A stretch of DNA of 64,000 nt from Alcaligenes faecalis (GCF_002443155.1 NZ_CP023667.1:1984001-2048000), one strand, 5' to 3'. Shown: positions 19,384 to 29,594, counted from the first letter of the stretch. Numbers and translations are program-made. The notes: generated by a model from the sequence alone, not told the origin.

Positions 19384-20466
19384 TCAGACTTCTCCCTCGG
19401 CCGGATCAACCACAGGAGCAGCGGCTGGGCGGCTGACAGCAGCGCTCATCAGGGCAACGCCCAGTTTTTCACGCACCTTGTTTTCGATTTCACGGGCCAG
19501 TTCGGGGCGCTCTTTCAGGAATTCACGCACATTGTCCTTACCTTGGCCAATGCGGTTGCCATCGTAGCTATACCAGGCACCGGCCTTGTCGACCACACCG
19601 GTTTGGACGCCCAGATCGATAATCTCGCCTTCGCGGGAAATACCGCTGCCGTACATGATGTCGAATTCGGTTTGCTTGAAGGGAGGCGCAACCTTGTTCT
19701 TGACCACTTTGACGCGGGTTTCGTTACCCACCATTTCGTCGCCACGCTTGATGGAACCGATACGGCGGATATCCAGACGCACAGAGGAGTAAAACTTCAG
19801 TGCGTTACCACCCGTGGTGGTTTCAGGGTTGCCGAACATGACGCCAATCTTCATACGAATCTGGTTAATGAAGATAACCATGCAATTGGCGCGCTTGATG
19901 GTCGCCGTCAATTTACGCAGGGCTTGGCTCATCAGACGAGCTTGCAGACCGGGCAAGGAATCGCCCATATCGCCTTCGATTTCAGCCTTGGGAGTCAGGG
20001 CGGCAACCGAGTCAATAACGATCAGGTCTACCGAACCCGAACGCACCAGGGCTTCGGTAATTTCCAGAGCCTGTTCACCGGTATCGGGCTGGGAGATCAG
20101 CAGATCGCCCAGGTTCACGCCCAGCTTTTGAGCGTATTGCACGTCCAGCGCGTGCTCGGCATCAATAAAAGCGCAGGTGCCTTTGAGCTTTTGCATTTCT
20201 GCAATGACTTGCAGGGTCAGCGTCGTTTTACCCGAGGACTCCGGGCCGTAAATCTCAATAACGCGACCACGTGGCAGACCACCGACGCCCAAAGCAATGT
20301 CCAGACCCAGCGAACCCGTGGAGACCACCTGGATGTCATGCTCGACGTTGTCGTCGCCATAACGCATGATCGAGCCCTTGCCGAACTGCTTTTCGATTTG
20401 CGACAGAGCGGCGGCCAGCGCTTTGGAACGTTCCGAGGCCACTGCTTTGCTGTTTTTATCGTCCAT
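19384..20466 (-). CDS. recA: Recombinase RecA
   Basis: RecA forms filaments on single-stranded DNA, drives strand exchange and triggers LexA cleavage. The 360-residue product begins [21 protein letters not shown], with Walker [10 protein letters not shown] at residues 74-82, [12 protein letters not shown] (Walker B), the MAW and L1/L2 region [21 protein letters not shown] and [14 protein letters not shown]. An AAGGA precedes the ATG at 20466; the frame extends 16 codons upstream without support. The promoter has a perfect CTGT-N8-ACAG LexA site. Confidence 0.99.
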   Translation of the reverse strand: MDDKNSKAVASERSKALAAALSQIEKQFGKGSIMRYGDDNVEHDIQVVSTGSLGLDIALGVGGLPRGRVIEIYGPESSGKTTLTLQVIAEMQKLKGTCAFIDAEHALDVQYAQKLGVNLGDLLISQPDTGEQALEITEALVRSGSVDLIVIDSVAALTPKAEIEGDMGDSLPGLQARLMSQALRKLTATIKRANCMVIFINQIRMKIGVMFGNPETTTGGNALKFYSSVRLDIRRIGSIKRGDEMVGNETRVKVVKNKVAPPFKQTEFDIMYGSGISREGEIIDLGVQTGVVDKAGAWYSYDGNRIGQGKDNVREFLKERPELAREIENKVREKLGVALMSAAVSRPAAAPVVDPAEGEV

Positions 20467-20543
20467 GAAAAATCCTTGACTGTGGAATGGCGCCCCAACG
20501 GACGGGCACGGCAATTAAAAATCAAACCTAATTATTGCATCAA

Positions 20544-20573
20544 ATTATACTGTATATATACACAGATATTCAA
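20544..20573 (-). promoter_or_regulatory. recA promoter with LexA (SOS) box
   Basis: On the minus strand TTGAAT (20568-20573) and TATAAT (20544-20549) are 18 bases apart. Between them lies CTGTATATATACACAG (20550-20565, read on plus), an exact CTGT-N8-ACAG LexA box, so bound LexA would block the promoter. The ATG of recA is 78 bases further on. Confidence 0.9.
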
Positions 20574-20672
20574 ATAAATTAGCTAGCCGCCATCGTTATC
20601 CCCTACTGACCAGCCTTACAGCCTTGTGCAACAATGCCGAACAGCCATTCAATCATCTGTTTGTGTAGGGTC

Positions 20673-21362
20673 ATGCGCATACTCATAGCTGAAGACGACA
20701 GTATTCTCGCGGATGGACTTTCTCGCTCCTTACGCTACGAAGGCTATGCGGTCGATGTCGTGCACGATGGCGATAGCGCCGACTCGGCCTTGCAGCTGCA
20801 AAGCTTTGACCTTCTGATCCTGGATCTGGACCTGCCCAAAAAGCCCGGCCTGTCGGTGCTGCAGTCTATCCGACAGCGTCAGGACACCCTCCCCGTACTG
20901 ATTCTGACAGCCAGCGACACCGTAGAACAGCGTGTGCGCGGTCTGGACCTGGGCGCGGACGACTATATGTCCAAACCCTTTGCACTGACCGAGCTGGAAG
21001 CCCGCGTACGCGCCCTGACGCGTCGCAGCACAGGCACCAGCAGCGCCTTGCTGCATCACAAACGGCTCAGCTTCGACCTGAAAGGTCGCATGGCTTATAT
21101 AGACAATCAGCCCTTGGAGCTGTCCGCACGGGAAACCAGCTTGCTGGAGATTTTCCTGTCACGTAGCGGTCGCATGATCAGCAAGAACCAGTTTGTGGAC
21201 CTGCTCTGTGAGTGGGGTGAGGAAGTCACCCCTAACGCCATCGAGGTCTATATCCATCGCCTGCGCAAAAAGCTGGAGCCCAGCGGCGTACGCATCCTGA
21301 CTGTACGTGGTCTGGGATACTGTCTGGAACCGGAAAAACTGCGAGAAGACGCTCCAGCCTAA
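20673..21362 (+). CDS. OmpR-family response regulator (TctD-like)
   Basis: A 229-residue regulator with a receiver domain (acidic pair EDD near residues 7-9, phosphorylation site Asp51 in DLLILDLDLPKKPG, conserved Lys in YMSKPFALTELEARV) and a C-terminal winged helix (NAIEVYIHRLRKKLEPSGVRILTVRGLGY). I chose ATG 20673 because MRILIAEDD is the normal family start. It is followed ten bases later by its histidine kinase and then a transporter, the order of tctD-tctE type systems that control carboxylate uptake. Confidence 0.9.
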   Translation: MRILIAEDDSILADGLSRSLRYEGYAVDVVHDGDSADSALQLQSFDLLILDLDLPKKPGLSVLQSIRQRQDTLPVLILTASDTVEQRVRGLDLGADDYMSKPFALTELEARVRALTRRSTGTSSALLHHKRLSFDLKGRMAYIDNQPLELSARETSLLEIFLSRSGRMISKNQFVDLLCEWGEEVTPNAIEVYIHRLRKKLEPSGVRILTVRGLGYCLEPEKLREDAPA

Positions 21363-21372
21363 GGGATCGTCC

Positions 21373-22830
21373 ATGCAGCACGCTACACCCCCGCCCAAGA
21401 ACACTGCCGCGCCGGCCAAAGGCAAGCGCGTTGCACCGCGCCCGCTCATCCACAAAATCATGATCTGGATTTTCGGGCCTTTGTTTTTGCTGTGGACGGT
21501 GGGCATTGTCATTACCTATTTCATCGCCCAGCACATTGCAAATTCCCCCTACGACCGCACCTTGCGCGATCACCTGGACTTGTTGAGGGTGGAAATCAGC
21601 CACCAGGATCTGAGCCAACCCATTCATTTGTCCCACGGGGCACAGACAATCTTGCGCCAGGAAAGTCCTACGCCCACGCTGTGGCAAATCCGCGATGCCA
21701 ATGGCGACCCTTTGGCCGGCAATGCCAATTTGCCGGTTCCCGACAGTTGGGGATATGACACTGACCTGCTGCGCTACCGTGACGTTGTTCTGGACGATCA
21801 AAGCTTGCGGCTGGCCTATGTCTGGGGCGGCAAGGACAAAAACAACACGCCCTTTCTGGCGGTTGCCGCCGAAACCAACGAACATAGAGCGGTGCTACAC
21901 AGAGAAATTCTGATCGGGATGCTGACACCGCAATTCATTCTGGTCCCGCTGGCGGCCATGCTGGCGGGCCTGGGGTTGACACATGGCTTGGAGCCGCTGA
22001 ACCTGCTGCAAGCGCGCCTGCGAGCTCGTGCGCCCGGTGACTTGTCGCCGGTGGATCAGGAGCAGGCACCTGCCGAAATCGTCCCACTGATTGATGCCAT
22101 GAATGGGCTACTAGCCCAGCAGGCGCAGTTTTCAGCGACTCAAAGACAGTTTGTGGCCAATGCAGCCCACCAGTTGAAAACGCCGCTGGCGGGGATACGC
22201 ACCCAGGCTGAACTGGCCCTGCGTGAACGCGACCCCAAGCAGACCGAAGCCAGCTTGCAGCAACTGGTACGCGGCACTGACCGCGCCACGCGCCTGGTCA
22301 CCCAAATGCTGGCCTTGGCTCGTGCCGAGAGCAGCGATGCCCTGTATGCCCCCACCAAGCAAACCCTGGACCTGAACACGCTGACTGAATTGCATGTGGG
22401 CCAGCGGGTACCGGATGCCTTGAAGCTTGGGCTGGATCTGGGCCTGGAAAACACTAGCAAGGCCATCCTCTTGCAGGCTGACCCGGTCCTGCTCGATGAG
22501 CTGATCAACAATCTGCTGGATAACGCCCTGATCTATACCCCGGCGGGTGGCTGGATCACCATGCGTACCGGCCAGGCGCAAGACAAGGCCTGGCTGGAAA
22601 TTGAAGACAACGGCCCCGGCATTCCCGCCGAACACAAGGCTCGGATTTTTGACCGTTTTTATCGCATCATGGGCAACCAGGCGGACGGCAGTGGTCTGGG
22701 ACTGGCCATTGTGCGGGAGATTGCCGAGATTCACGGTGCCTCCATCGACTTCATGCCACTGACCGGGGGCCAGGAAAGCGGCTTGCGCCTACGTGTCAGT
22801 TTCCCACTGTCTTTGCCTTGGAGAGCCTGA
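21373..22830 (+). CDS. Sensor histidine kinase (TctE/QseC-like)
   Basis: The 485-residue kinase has two membrane segments (about residues 29-52 and 178-205) enclosing a periplasmic two-component-sensor N domain, then HisKA with His266 in NAAHQLKTPLAGI, the N box NNLLDNALIYTP, and G boxes DNGPGIP and GSGLGLAIV. The start at 21373 has GGGAT before it. It is paired with the preceding response regulator and directly upstream of an MHS transporter gene whose expression it probably controls in response to an external organic acid. The ligand is not visible. Confidence 0.9.
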   Translation: MQHATPPPKNTAAPAKGKRVAPRPLIHKIMIWIFGPLFLLWTVGIVITYFIAQHIANSPYDRTLRDHLDLLRVEISHQDLSQPIHLSHGAQTILRQESPTPTLWQIRDANGDPLAGNANLPVPDSWGYDTDLLRYRDVVLDDQSLRLAYVWGGKDKNNTPFLAVAAETNEHRAVLHREILIGMLTPQFILVPLAAMLAGLGLTHGLEPLNLLQARLRARAPGDLSPVDQEQAPAEIVPLIDAMNGLLAQQAQFSATQRQFVANAAHQLKTPLAGIRTQAELALRERDPKQTEASLQQLVRGTDRATRLVTQMLALARAESSDALYAPTKQTLDLNTLTELHVGQRVPDALKLGLDLGLENTSKAILLQADPVLLDELINNLLDNALIYTPAGGWITMRTGQAQDKAWLEIEDNGPGIPAEHKARIFDRFYRIMGNQADGSGLGLAIVREIAEIHGASIDFMPLTGGQESGLRLRVSFPLSLPWRA

Positions 22831-22834
22831 ACAC

Positions 22835-24508
22835 ATGCCCCAGACAATCACCAGTGCTGCCATCCCCAAAGCCAAGAACAAGCTGGATGCTCAAGGCCGT
22901 AAGGTTATTTTTGCCTCCGCCCTGGGCACCATGTTCGAGTGGTACGACTTCTACCTGTACGGCTCCATGGCCGCCATTCTGGCGCAACACTTCTTTTCGG
23001 CTGTTAACCCGACGGCTGGCTTCATCTTTGCGCTGCTGGCCTTTGCCGCCGGCTTTGCCGTACGCCCCTTTGGCGCGCTGCTCTTTGGCCGCATTGGCGA
23101 TCGGGTGGGCCGCAAGTACACCTTTCTGATCACCATTTTGCTGATGGGACTGTCCACCTTTTTAGTCGGTGTACTACCCAGCTATGAAGCCATCGGAATT
23201 GCCGCCCCCATCATGTTGATCGTCCTGCGTCTGCTGCAAGGGCTGGCCATGGGTGGCGAGTATGGCGGTGCCGCCACCTATGTGGCCGAGTACGCCCCCC
23301 AGCACCGTCGCGGCTTTTACACCAGCTGGATTCAGACTACCGCGTCGGTCGGCTTGCTGCTGTCCCTGCTGGTCATCATGGGCATACGCAGTCTGGTCGG
23401 CGAAGAGGCGTTTGTTGTTTGGGGCTGGCGCATTCCCTTTCTGATTTCCGTGCTGCTGCTGGCAATTTCCGTCTGGATACGGATGAACCTGAAAGAGTCC
23501 CCAGCCTTCCAGCACATCAAGGACGAAGGCACGCTGTCGACCTCGCCCATTACCGAATCCTTTGGGCGCTGGGCAAATCTGCGCATCGCCTTGCTGGCCC
23601 TGTTCGGGCTGACCGCAGGCCAAGGCGTGGTCTGGTACACGGGGCAGTTTTACGCCCTGTTCTTCATCACGCAAATGCTGGGTTTGCACGCCACGCTGGC
23701 ACAAACCTTGATGGTGATTTCACTGCTGCTGGCCACTCCGCTATTTATCTTTTTTGGCTGGCTCTCGGACCAAATCGGGCGCAAACCCATCATTCTGACG
23801 GGCTGTTTATTGGCCGCCCTGACCTACTACCCGGTCTTTCAGGGCCTGGCCTATTTCGCCAACCCCGCCTTGGTTCAGGCACAACGCAACGCGCCCGTCA
23901 CCGTCATTACCGACCCGGCCAGCTGTTCCTTCCAGTTCAATCCGGTAGGCAGCCACACCTTCACCAGCTCTTGCGATATCGTGAAGTCCTATATGGCCAG
24001 CCATGCGGTCAGCTACAACAACGTCAAGGGCACGCCCGGCCAAGTGGCCCAGGTCCGCATTGGCGATCATGTGATTGATGGCTTTGAAGGCGGCCATCTG
24101 AGCCGTGCCGATTTTGCCCGGCATTCACAAGAGCTGCGCAATGAGCTTACCCAGACCATGCGCCAGTACGGCTACCCGGATGGCGCAGACCCGGAGCAGA
24201 TCAATAAAGTGATGCTGGTGGTCCTGCTGACCTATCTGGTGGCGTTGGTTACGGCAGTCTATGGCCCCATTGCGGCCATGCTGGTGGAGATGTTCCCGAT
24301 CCGCATCCGCTACACCTCCATGAGTCTGCCCTATCACATTGGCAATGGCTGGTTCGGGGGCTTTTTGCCCACCCTGTCCTTTGCCATGATTGCCGTCACT
24401 GGCAATATTTATGATGGTTTGTGGTACCCGATTCTGGTCTGTCTGGTAACTGTGGCGATTGGTGCGCCCTTTGTTCGCGAAACCCGCCACAACGACATCA
24501 ATCGTTAG
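22835..24508 (+). CDS. MHS-family MFS transporter with large periplasmic insert
   Basis: A 557-residue proton symporter of the metabolite:H+ symporter branch of MFS: FEWYDFYLYGSMAAIL, RPFGALLFGRIGDRVGRKY, LLQGLAMGGEYGGAATYVAEYAP and WGWRIPFLIS are the branch signatures. The family is usually near 430 residues; the excess is a loop of about 100 residues between membrane segments 9 and 10 (23880-24210), predicted periplasmic, with two Cys. The start is four bases after the kinase stop, with GGAGAG before it. Substrate is probably a carboxylate or related metabolite. Confidence 0.85.
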   Translation: MPQTITSAAIPKAKNKLDAQGRKVIFASALGTMFEWYDFYLYGSMAAILAQHFFSAVNPTAGFIFALLAFAAGFAVRPFGALLFGRIGDRVGRKYTFLITILLMGLSTFLVGVLPSYEAIGIAAPIMLIVLRLLQGLAMGGEYGGAATYVAEYAPQHRRGFYTSWIQTTASVGLLLSLLVIMGIRSLVGEEAFVVWGWRIPFLISVLLLAISVWIRMNLKESPAFQHIKDEGTLSTSPITESFGRWANLRIALLALFGLTAGQGVVWYTGQFYALFFITQMLGLHATLAQTLMVISLLLATPLFIFFGWLSDQIGRKPIILTGCLLAALTYYPVFQGLAYFANPALVQAQRNAPVTVITDPASCSFQFNPVGSHTFTSSCDIVKSYMASHAVSYNNVKGTPGQVAQVRIGDHVIDGFEGGHLSRADFARHSQELRNELTQTMRQYGYPDGADPEQINKVMLVVLLTYLVALVTAVYGPIAAMLVEMFPIRIRYTSMSLPYHIGNGWFGGFLPTLSFAMIAVTGNIYDGLWYPILVCLVTVAIGAPFVRETRHNDINR

Positions 24509-24677
24509 CAAGCTCAGGCATCAAAACGCCTTGCGCCTGTCATTTCCCGCCCCCTGTCAAGCAAATGCAAGGGTCCGTAAATGGCGGGGCGACACAGGAA
24601 GATCTGCGCGTACAATCGAACATTGCCTCGGGCTTTAACGCCCGCCCCTTTTCTTCTGTTTATTTATCTTCGTATCC

Positions 24678-25574
24678 ATGTGGTTTAAGAATCTACGCAT
24701 CTATCGCCTCTCCCCCGACTGGGTATGTTCCGCCGAAGAGCTGGAAGAAGCTCTTTCCAAACACAGCTTCACCCCTGGTTCCAGCCAGGAACCGCTAAGC
24801 CTGGGCTGGGTCAGCCCACGCGAGAACAATGCCCTGGTGCATGAAGTCAACGGTCAGTATCTGATCGCCCTGCGCGCCGAAAAGAAGCTGCTGCCCACCA
24901 CCGTGATCAATCAGGTCGCTCGTGAAAAGGCTCGTGATATCGAAGAGCAGCAAGGCTACAAACCCGGCCGCAAGCAAATGAAGGAAATCAAGGAACAAGT
25001 CATTGTGGACTTGATGCCGCGTGCCTTCGCCGTCTCGCGCGACACCCGTGTGTGGCTGGATACGCGCAACCACTGGCTGGCCATCGATGCCGCGGCCACG
25101 GCCAAGAGTGACGAAGTGCTGGGCCTGCTGGCCAAGAGCGTGGAACCCTTCCCCGTGCAGCCTCTGTACACCGAGCAATCGCCTGGTGCGGCCATGACCT
25201 CCTGGCTGGTAGACGAAGAGCAACTGGCCAACTTCACGGTCGACCAGGACACCGAGCTGCGCTCCACAGGTGACAGCGGTGCTGCTGTGCGCTACGTAAA
25301 GCAAAGCGCCGACATTGACGAAGTGCGCAAGCACGTTGAAGCCGGCAAGCAATGCACTCGTTTGGCCATGACCTGGGCGGATCGCATCAGCTTTGTGCTG
25401 ACCGATGCGCTGGACGTCAAACGCGTGGCCCCGCTGGACATCCTGACTGAAAAACAAGATGTGACGGCCGTCAACGATGACGAAATCTTTGATGCCGACA
25501 TGACCTTGATGACCTCCGAACTGGCCAAGATGATCAGCGATCTGGTCGAAGTCCTGGGCGGCGAACGCAAGTAA
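24678..25574 (+). CDS. rdgC: Recombination-associated protein RdgC
   Basis: RdgC is a ring-shaped DNA-binding protein that inhibits RecA-promoted exchange. The 298-residue product starts MWFKNLRIYRL, the diagnostic family start, and contains GWVSPRENN, LIALRAEKKLLPTTVINQ, GYKPGRKQMKEIKEQV and the C-terminal ADIDEVRKHVEAGKQCTRLAMTW. Length is normal. A TACAAT (about 24613) and a small GGGC/GCCC hairpin (24633-24648) lie in the 169-base upstream gap. Confidence 0.96.
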   Translation: MWFKNLRIYRLSPDWVCSAEELEEALSKHSFTPGSSQEPLSLGWVSPRENNALVHEVNGQYLIALRAEKKLLPTTVINQVAREKARDIEEQQGYKPGRKQMKEIKEQVIVDLMPRAFAVSRDTRVWLDTRNHWLAIDAAATAKSDEVLGLLAKSVEPFPVQPLYTEQSPGAAMTSWLVDEEQLANFTVDQDTELRSTGDSGAAVRYVKQSADIDEVRKHVEAGKQCTRLAMTWADRISFVLTDALDVKRVAPLDILTEKQDVTAVNDDEIFDADMTLMTSELAKMISDLVEVLGGERK

Positions 25575-25611
25575 AGGCCAGGCCGGGCTCAAACCCGGCT
25601 AGGGCCGCCCT

Positions 25612-26664
25612 TCAGGCCAGCTCCTGCTGGGCGGCGCGATACACACCGGGCGTCATGCCCGTCCAATGACGGAAAGCCCGGTGAAATGTCGCTGGCGAAC
25701 TGAACTTCAATGCGTAAGCAATTTCAGCCAGCGACATATCCTTGCGCAACAATTTAAAAATCGCCAAATCTCGGCGCAACTCATCCTTGATCCCCTGAAA
25801 CGACAGGCCTTCCTCTTGCAGCCTGCGTATCAGCGTGCGCGCCGACATATGCAATTTGCCGGACACGTCCTGCAAGGTGTGGCCCAAATCGGTATGCAGA
25901 ATCTCCCGCACTTTCAAGCGCAAGGCGTGCTCGTGATAGGAGGTAAAAATCCAGTCACGCGGCGCCCGTTCCAGAAAGGCCCTGGCCTCTACCTGAGTGC
26001 GTTGCGGACGCACCTGGCCCAGCTCCGCCCCGAACAAGATGTGCGAGTACGGCGCATCAAAACTGACTGAAGCCGGAAACAGCACCGAGTAGTCCGCCGC
26101 AAAAGCCGGCCGCGGAAACGCAAAGGCCACTTGCTGCACGGGCACCTCGCGCCCCATCAGCCAGGACACAATCCCGTGTGTCAGTTTCAGCATCAGAGCA
26201 TGACCAAAACGATGCACATAGGCGGTGGGGTAGCGCGGCACCAGTTCAATACCCAATTCTTTATCCGTGCGTATCAGGTTCAGGCTGAAATCATCCAGCA
26301 GCAAATTCCAGAACTGGGTGAAGCGATACAAGGCCACATTGATGGACGGCGCATCCCGCACGGTACGCACAATGTATTTCAAGGCCCCGGCGCGTATGGG
26401 CCGAGTCCAGAAACCCATCATCTCATCGCCCGTTTTCCTAGCGCTTTCCTGATACAGGCGCACTAATTGATCACGCGTCAAACGAGCGCCGGGCCGATCA
26501 ATAAAGTCTTTCACGATGCCCGCCTGCTTCAGGCAGTGATCCAGCACCTCTTCGGAATAGCTGGTGCGCAGGCTGTGAAACCAGTCCTGCACCAGATCCA
26601 GCGCCACGGTGGCGGTATGGGCTGCATCAATGGGCACCGGGAGCGTGCCGGGCAAAGCATTCAT
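25612..26664 (-). CDS. AraC-family regulator with arabinose-binding-like N domain
   Basis: A 350-residue regulator: N-terminal region (residues about 25-220) of the Arabinose_bd type found in OruR/ArgR-like AraC members (MGFWTRPIRAGALKYIVRTVRDAPSIN across two helices) and a C-terminal double HTH (MSLAEIAYALKFSSPATFHRAFRHW, in which SLAEIAYALKFSSPATFHRA is the second helix pair). It is divergent from the acyl-CoA ligase operon with a 114-base gap, so it is the likely local activator. Effector unknown. A GCCGGG/CCCGGC hairpin (25582-25599) separates it from rdgC. Confidence 0.85.
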   Translation of the reverse strand: MNALPGTLPVPIDAAHTATVALDLVQDWFHSLRTSYSEEVLDHCLKQAGIVKDFIDRPGARLTRDQLVRLYQESARKTGDEMMGFWTRPIRAGALKYIVRTVRDAPSINVALYRFTQFWNLLLDDFSLNLIRTDKELGIELVPRYPTAYVHRFGHALMLKLTHGIVSWLMGREVPVQQVAFAFPRPAFAADYSVLFPASVSFDAPYSHILFGAELGQVRPQRTQVEARAFLERAPRDWIFTSYHEHALRLKVREILHTDLGHTLQDVSGKLHMSARTLIRRLQEEGLSFQGIKDELRRDLAIFKLLRKDMSLAEIAYALKFSSPATFHRAFRHWTGMTPGVYRAAQQELA

Positions 26665-26778
26665 TTCCTATGACCTCTCAAAGATTGTCACTTTTTGCAT
26701 ATTCGACGTCAGTATTCGCTATTGGGTAAGGTGCTAAACCATCCTATGCTGACACACATAATACAAGGAGACATCACC

Positions 26779-28386
26779 ATGTTAGGCACTGGAAATATGA
26801 TGCATATGCCCTTGCTCATCAGTTCAATTCTCACCCACGCCGTAGAGAATAACCCTGAGCAGGAGATTGTTACCGCTTTGGATAATGGCGAGCTTCATCG
26901 CTACAGCTATCTTGAATTTGCCCACCGGGTTCAGGATCTGGCTCTGGGACTGCGCCGCGAAGGTCTGCAGCCCGGCGAACGCGTGGCGACATTGGCATGG
27001 AACACCTACCGCCACCTGGAAATTTACTACGCCACCTCGGGCATCGGTCTGATCTGTCACACCGTGAACCCGCGTCTGACGCGCGAGCAAATTGCCTTCA
27101 TCATCAATGATGCCCAAGACACGGTGATGTTCTACGACGAACATTTCGAAGAAATGGTCAGCTATCTGCGCGACCACTGCCCCACCGTCAAGCAGTGGGT
27201 ACGCATGGGCAGTCAGACTCAAGGCCCTTTGGCCGACGAATACGAAGGTTGGCTGGGCAACGACACGACGGGCTTTGAATGGCCCGTGTTTGACGAGAAT
27301 ACCGCCAGCGGCCTGTGCTACACCTCTGGCACCACGGGCGATCCCAAAGGCGCGCTGTACACCCATCGCTCCACTCTCTTGCATGCCTACGCCTCGGCCC
27401 ACCCGAACGCACTGTGCATTGCCAGCGCTGACGCCGTCATGCCTTTGGTCCCCATGTTTCACGTCAATGCCTGGGGCCTGCCTTACTCGGGCCTGATGTC
27501 CGGTGCCAAGCTGGTGCTGCCCGGTGCCAACCTTCAAGGCGAGCGCATTTATTCCCTGTGCGAACGCGCTGGCGTCACCTTATCTGCCGGTGTACCCACC
27601 ATATGGAAAACCGTGCTGGACTATGCCAAAGCCAATGGCAAGCAATTCAGCACCCTGGGCCGCATTCTGATCGGTGGCTCAGCTTGCCCACCCAATATGA
27701 TCGCAGCCTGGGCGGGCTACGGCATTACCGTGCGCCACGCCTGGGGCATGACGGAAACCTCGCCGCTGGGCACGGTGTGCCAATTGCTGCCCAAACACAA
27801 GGACTTGCCCGAAGCCCAGAAACAGCACGTGCTGGCCTCGCAAGGCCGCGCCCTGTTCGGCGCACGCCTGAAAACCGTCGACGACGAGGGCAATACCCTG
27901 CCACGCGATGGCAAAAGCAGCGGCCACCTGCTGATCCAGGGCAACTGGATCATGGACCGCTATTACGGCAAACCCGACCTGGCCAGTGAAAACGGCTGGT
28001 TCCGCACGGGCGACGTAGGCTCCATCGATGCCGACGGCTACGTCTACATTACCGACCGCAGCAAGGATGTGATCAAGTCCGGCGGCGAATGGATCTCCTC
28101 GATCGAGATCGAGAACATCGCCATGGAAGAGCCTTTGGTTGAGCTGGCTGCCTGCATCGCCCAGGCCGACGACAAATGGGGCGAACGCCCCGTGCTGTTC
28201 GTGGTGCCACGCGAAGGCGCTGAGCTGGACGAGGCCCACATGCTGGAGCGCTATCAGGACCGCGTCACCCGCTGGTCCGTACCCGACAAAGTAATTTTCA
28301 TCGACCAGATGCCCATGACGGCAACTGGAAAGATTCAAAAAATGGCATTGCGCAAAATGCTGGCGGATCAAACCGATCCCAGCTGA
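26779..28386 (+). CDS. Acyl-CoA ligase (AMP-binding, FadD/DmdB-like)
   Basis: An adenylate-forming enzyme joining a carboxylic acid to CoA. The 535-residue product has the AMP-binding P-loop [19 protein letters not shown] near residue 180, [33 protein letters not shown] and the C-terminal [16 protein letters not shown] and [11 protein letters not shown] with the catalytic Lys. It resembles medium-chain and 3-methylmercaptopropionyl-CoA ligases. ATG 26779 has AAGGAG at a good distance; upstream in-frame ATGs do not. It heads a five-gene operon with crotonase, symporter and MmsA. Confidence 0.88.
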   Translation: MLGTGNMMHMPLLISSILTHAVENNPEQEIVTALDNGELHRYSYLEFAHRVQDLALGLRREGLQPGERVATLAWNTYRHLEIYYATSGIGLICHTVNPRLTREQIAFIINDAQDTVMFYDEHFEEMVSYLRDHCPTVKQWVRMGSQTQGPLADEYEGWLGNDTTGFEWPVFDENTASGLCYTSGTTGDPKGALYTHRSTLLHAYASAHPNALCIASADAVMPLVPMFHVNAWGLPYSGLMSGAKLVLPGANLQGERIYSLCERAGVTLSAGVPTIWKTVLDYAKANGKQFSTLGRILIGGSACPPNMIAAWAGYGITVRHAWGMTETSPLGTVCQLLPKHKDLPEAQKQHVLASQGRALFGARLKTVDDEGNTLPRDGKSSGHLLIQGNWIMDRYYGKPDLASENGWFRTGDVGSIDADGYVYITDRSKDVIKSGGEWISSIEIENIAMEEPLVELAACIAQADDKWGERPVLFVVPREGAELDEAHMLERYQDRVTRWSVPDKVIFIDQMPMTATGKIQKMALRKMLADQTDPS

Positions 28387-28430
28387 TTTGCACCACTGCC
28401 TTCGCATTTACGTAACACAAGGAGTTTTTT

Positions 28431-29225
28431 ATGGCCGCCCCTTTCCTGCTCACCACCGAGTTGGACAACATCGGAATTGTCACGTTGAACAAGGCGCACA
28501 AGCGCAACGCCCTGGATGAAGATGCCATTGCTGAAATTGATGCCTACTTCTCCAGTATTCCCGAGCACATCCGGGTCATTCTGATGAAGGCAGAAGGCGA
28601 CCATTTCTGCGCGGGCCTGGACCTGAAGGAACACCATGACAAGGAACGCGGCGCCGTGGATTTTCTGCGCGTCTGCCAAAGCTGGCACCGTGCTTTTGAC
28701 AAGATCGAACACGGCGGCATCCCGGTGATTGCCTGCCTGCAGGGCGCGGTCGTGGGCGGCGGTCTGGAACTGGCCAGCGCAGCGCACATTCGCGTGGCCG
28801 ACAGCAGCACCTTCTTTGCCCTGCCTGAAGGCACACGCGGCATCTTTACCGGCGGTGGCGCTACCGTTCGCACCGCAAAAATCATTTCTCCCAACCGCAT
28901 GATCGAACTGATGCTGACAGGTCGGGTGCTCGATGCCGTGGAAGGAGAGCGACTGGGGCTGGCGCATTACGTATGCAACAACGAAGCCAACCCCAAAACA
29001 GCCTATGAGCTGAGCCTGGAACTGGCCCAGCGCATTGCAGGCAATGCCATCTTGTCGAACTACGCCATTGTCAGCTCGATCAGCCGCATTGCCGATATGT
29101 CTGCCACCGACGGCCTCTTTGCCGAGGGCTTGATGGCAGCAGTAGTACAGACCGGGCGGGATGTTCAAGAACGCTTGGGCGAGTTTGTTAATAAGAAAGC
29201 TCATAAAGTGAAGCCGACCAAATAA
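28431..29225 (+). CDS. Enoyl-CoA hydratase/isomerase (crotonase) family protein
   Basis: A 264-residue crotonase. The CoA-binding and oxyanion segments KRNALDEDAI, FCAGLDLKEHHD and GAVVGGGLELASAAHIRVAD are present. Glu113 (GGGLELA) and Glu133 (LPEGTRG) sit 20 residues apart, matching Glu144 and Glu164 of mitochondrial hydratase, so hydratase chemistry is possible. AAGGAG precedes the ATG. It directly follows the acyl-CoA ligase gene, suggesting it hydrates the CoA ester that enzyme helps to make. Confidence 0.88.
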   Translation: MAAPFLLTTELDNIGIVTLNKAHKRNALDEDAIAEIDAYFSSIPEHIRVILMKAEGDHFCAGLDLKEHHDKERGAVDFLRVCQSWHRAFDKIEHGGIPVIACLQGAVVGGGLELASAAHIRVADSSTFFALPEGTRGIFTGGGATVRTAKIISPNRMIELMLTGRVLDAVEGERLGLAHYVCNNEANPKTAYELSLELAQRIAGNAILSNYAIVSSISRIADMSATDGLFAEGLMAAVVQTGRDVQERLGEFVNKKAHKVKPTK

Positions 29226-29276
29226 TATCGGCCAGGCGGACATGGGCAGTAATCACAACAATACGGAGACAAAACC

Positions 29277-29594
29277 ATGCTGTCGCATCAAGAGTTAAGC
29301 CGGAAACTAGCCGGACTACAGGAATATGAGCAACTCAAGTCGCAGCGTCGGCGTCTGGCATTTGCCTGCGCCGGCATCTGCCTGGGGCTGACGGGCCTGT
29401 TCATCGTGACGGCCATTTTCTGGCCTGGCGTTCTAACCCATGACCTGGGCAGTGGAGGAGCTGTCAACAGTGGCATGGTGTACGGGGTGGGACTGATTTT
29501 TGTGTCCTGGTTATTAACTGGCGTGTACATCCACGTCGCCAATACCCGCTTTGACCCGCTGTGCGAGCGAGTACTGACAAAGGTACGCCCATGA
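29277..29594 (+). CDS. DUF485 membrane protein
   Basis: A 105-residue protein with two membrane segments (about residues 28-48 and 66-88) of the DUF485/YjcH family, which is almost always encoded just before an acetate-type sodium:solute symporter. Here its stop overlaps the start of actP as ATGA, the same arrangement as yjcH-actP in E. coli. The family is thought to assist the symporter, but no reaction is known. Confidence 0.88.
   Translation: MLSHQELSRKLAGLQEYEQLKSQRRRLAFACAGICLGLTGLFIVTAIFWPGVLTHDLGSGGAVNSGMVYGVGLIFVSWLLTGVYIHVANTRFDPLCERVLTKVRP

Noticed and set aside
28431..29225. Crotonase as a catalytically dead homologue
   Set aside because: Both Glu residues needed for hydratase chemistry are present at the right spacing.
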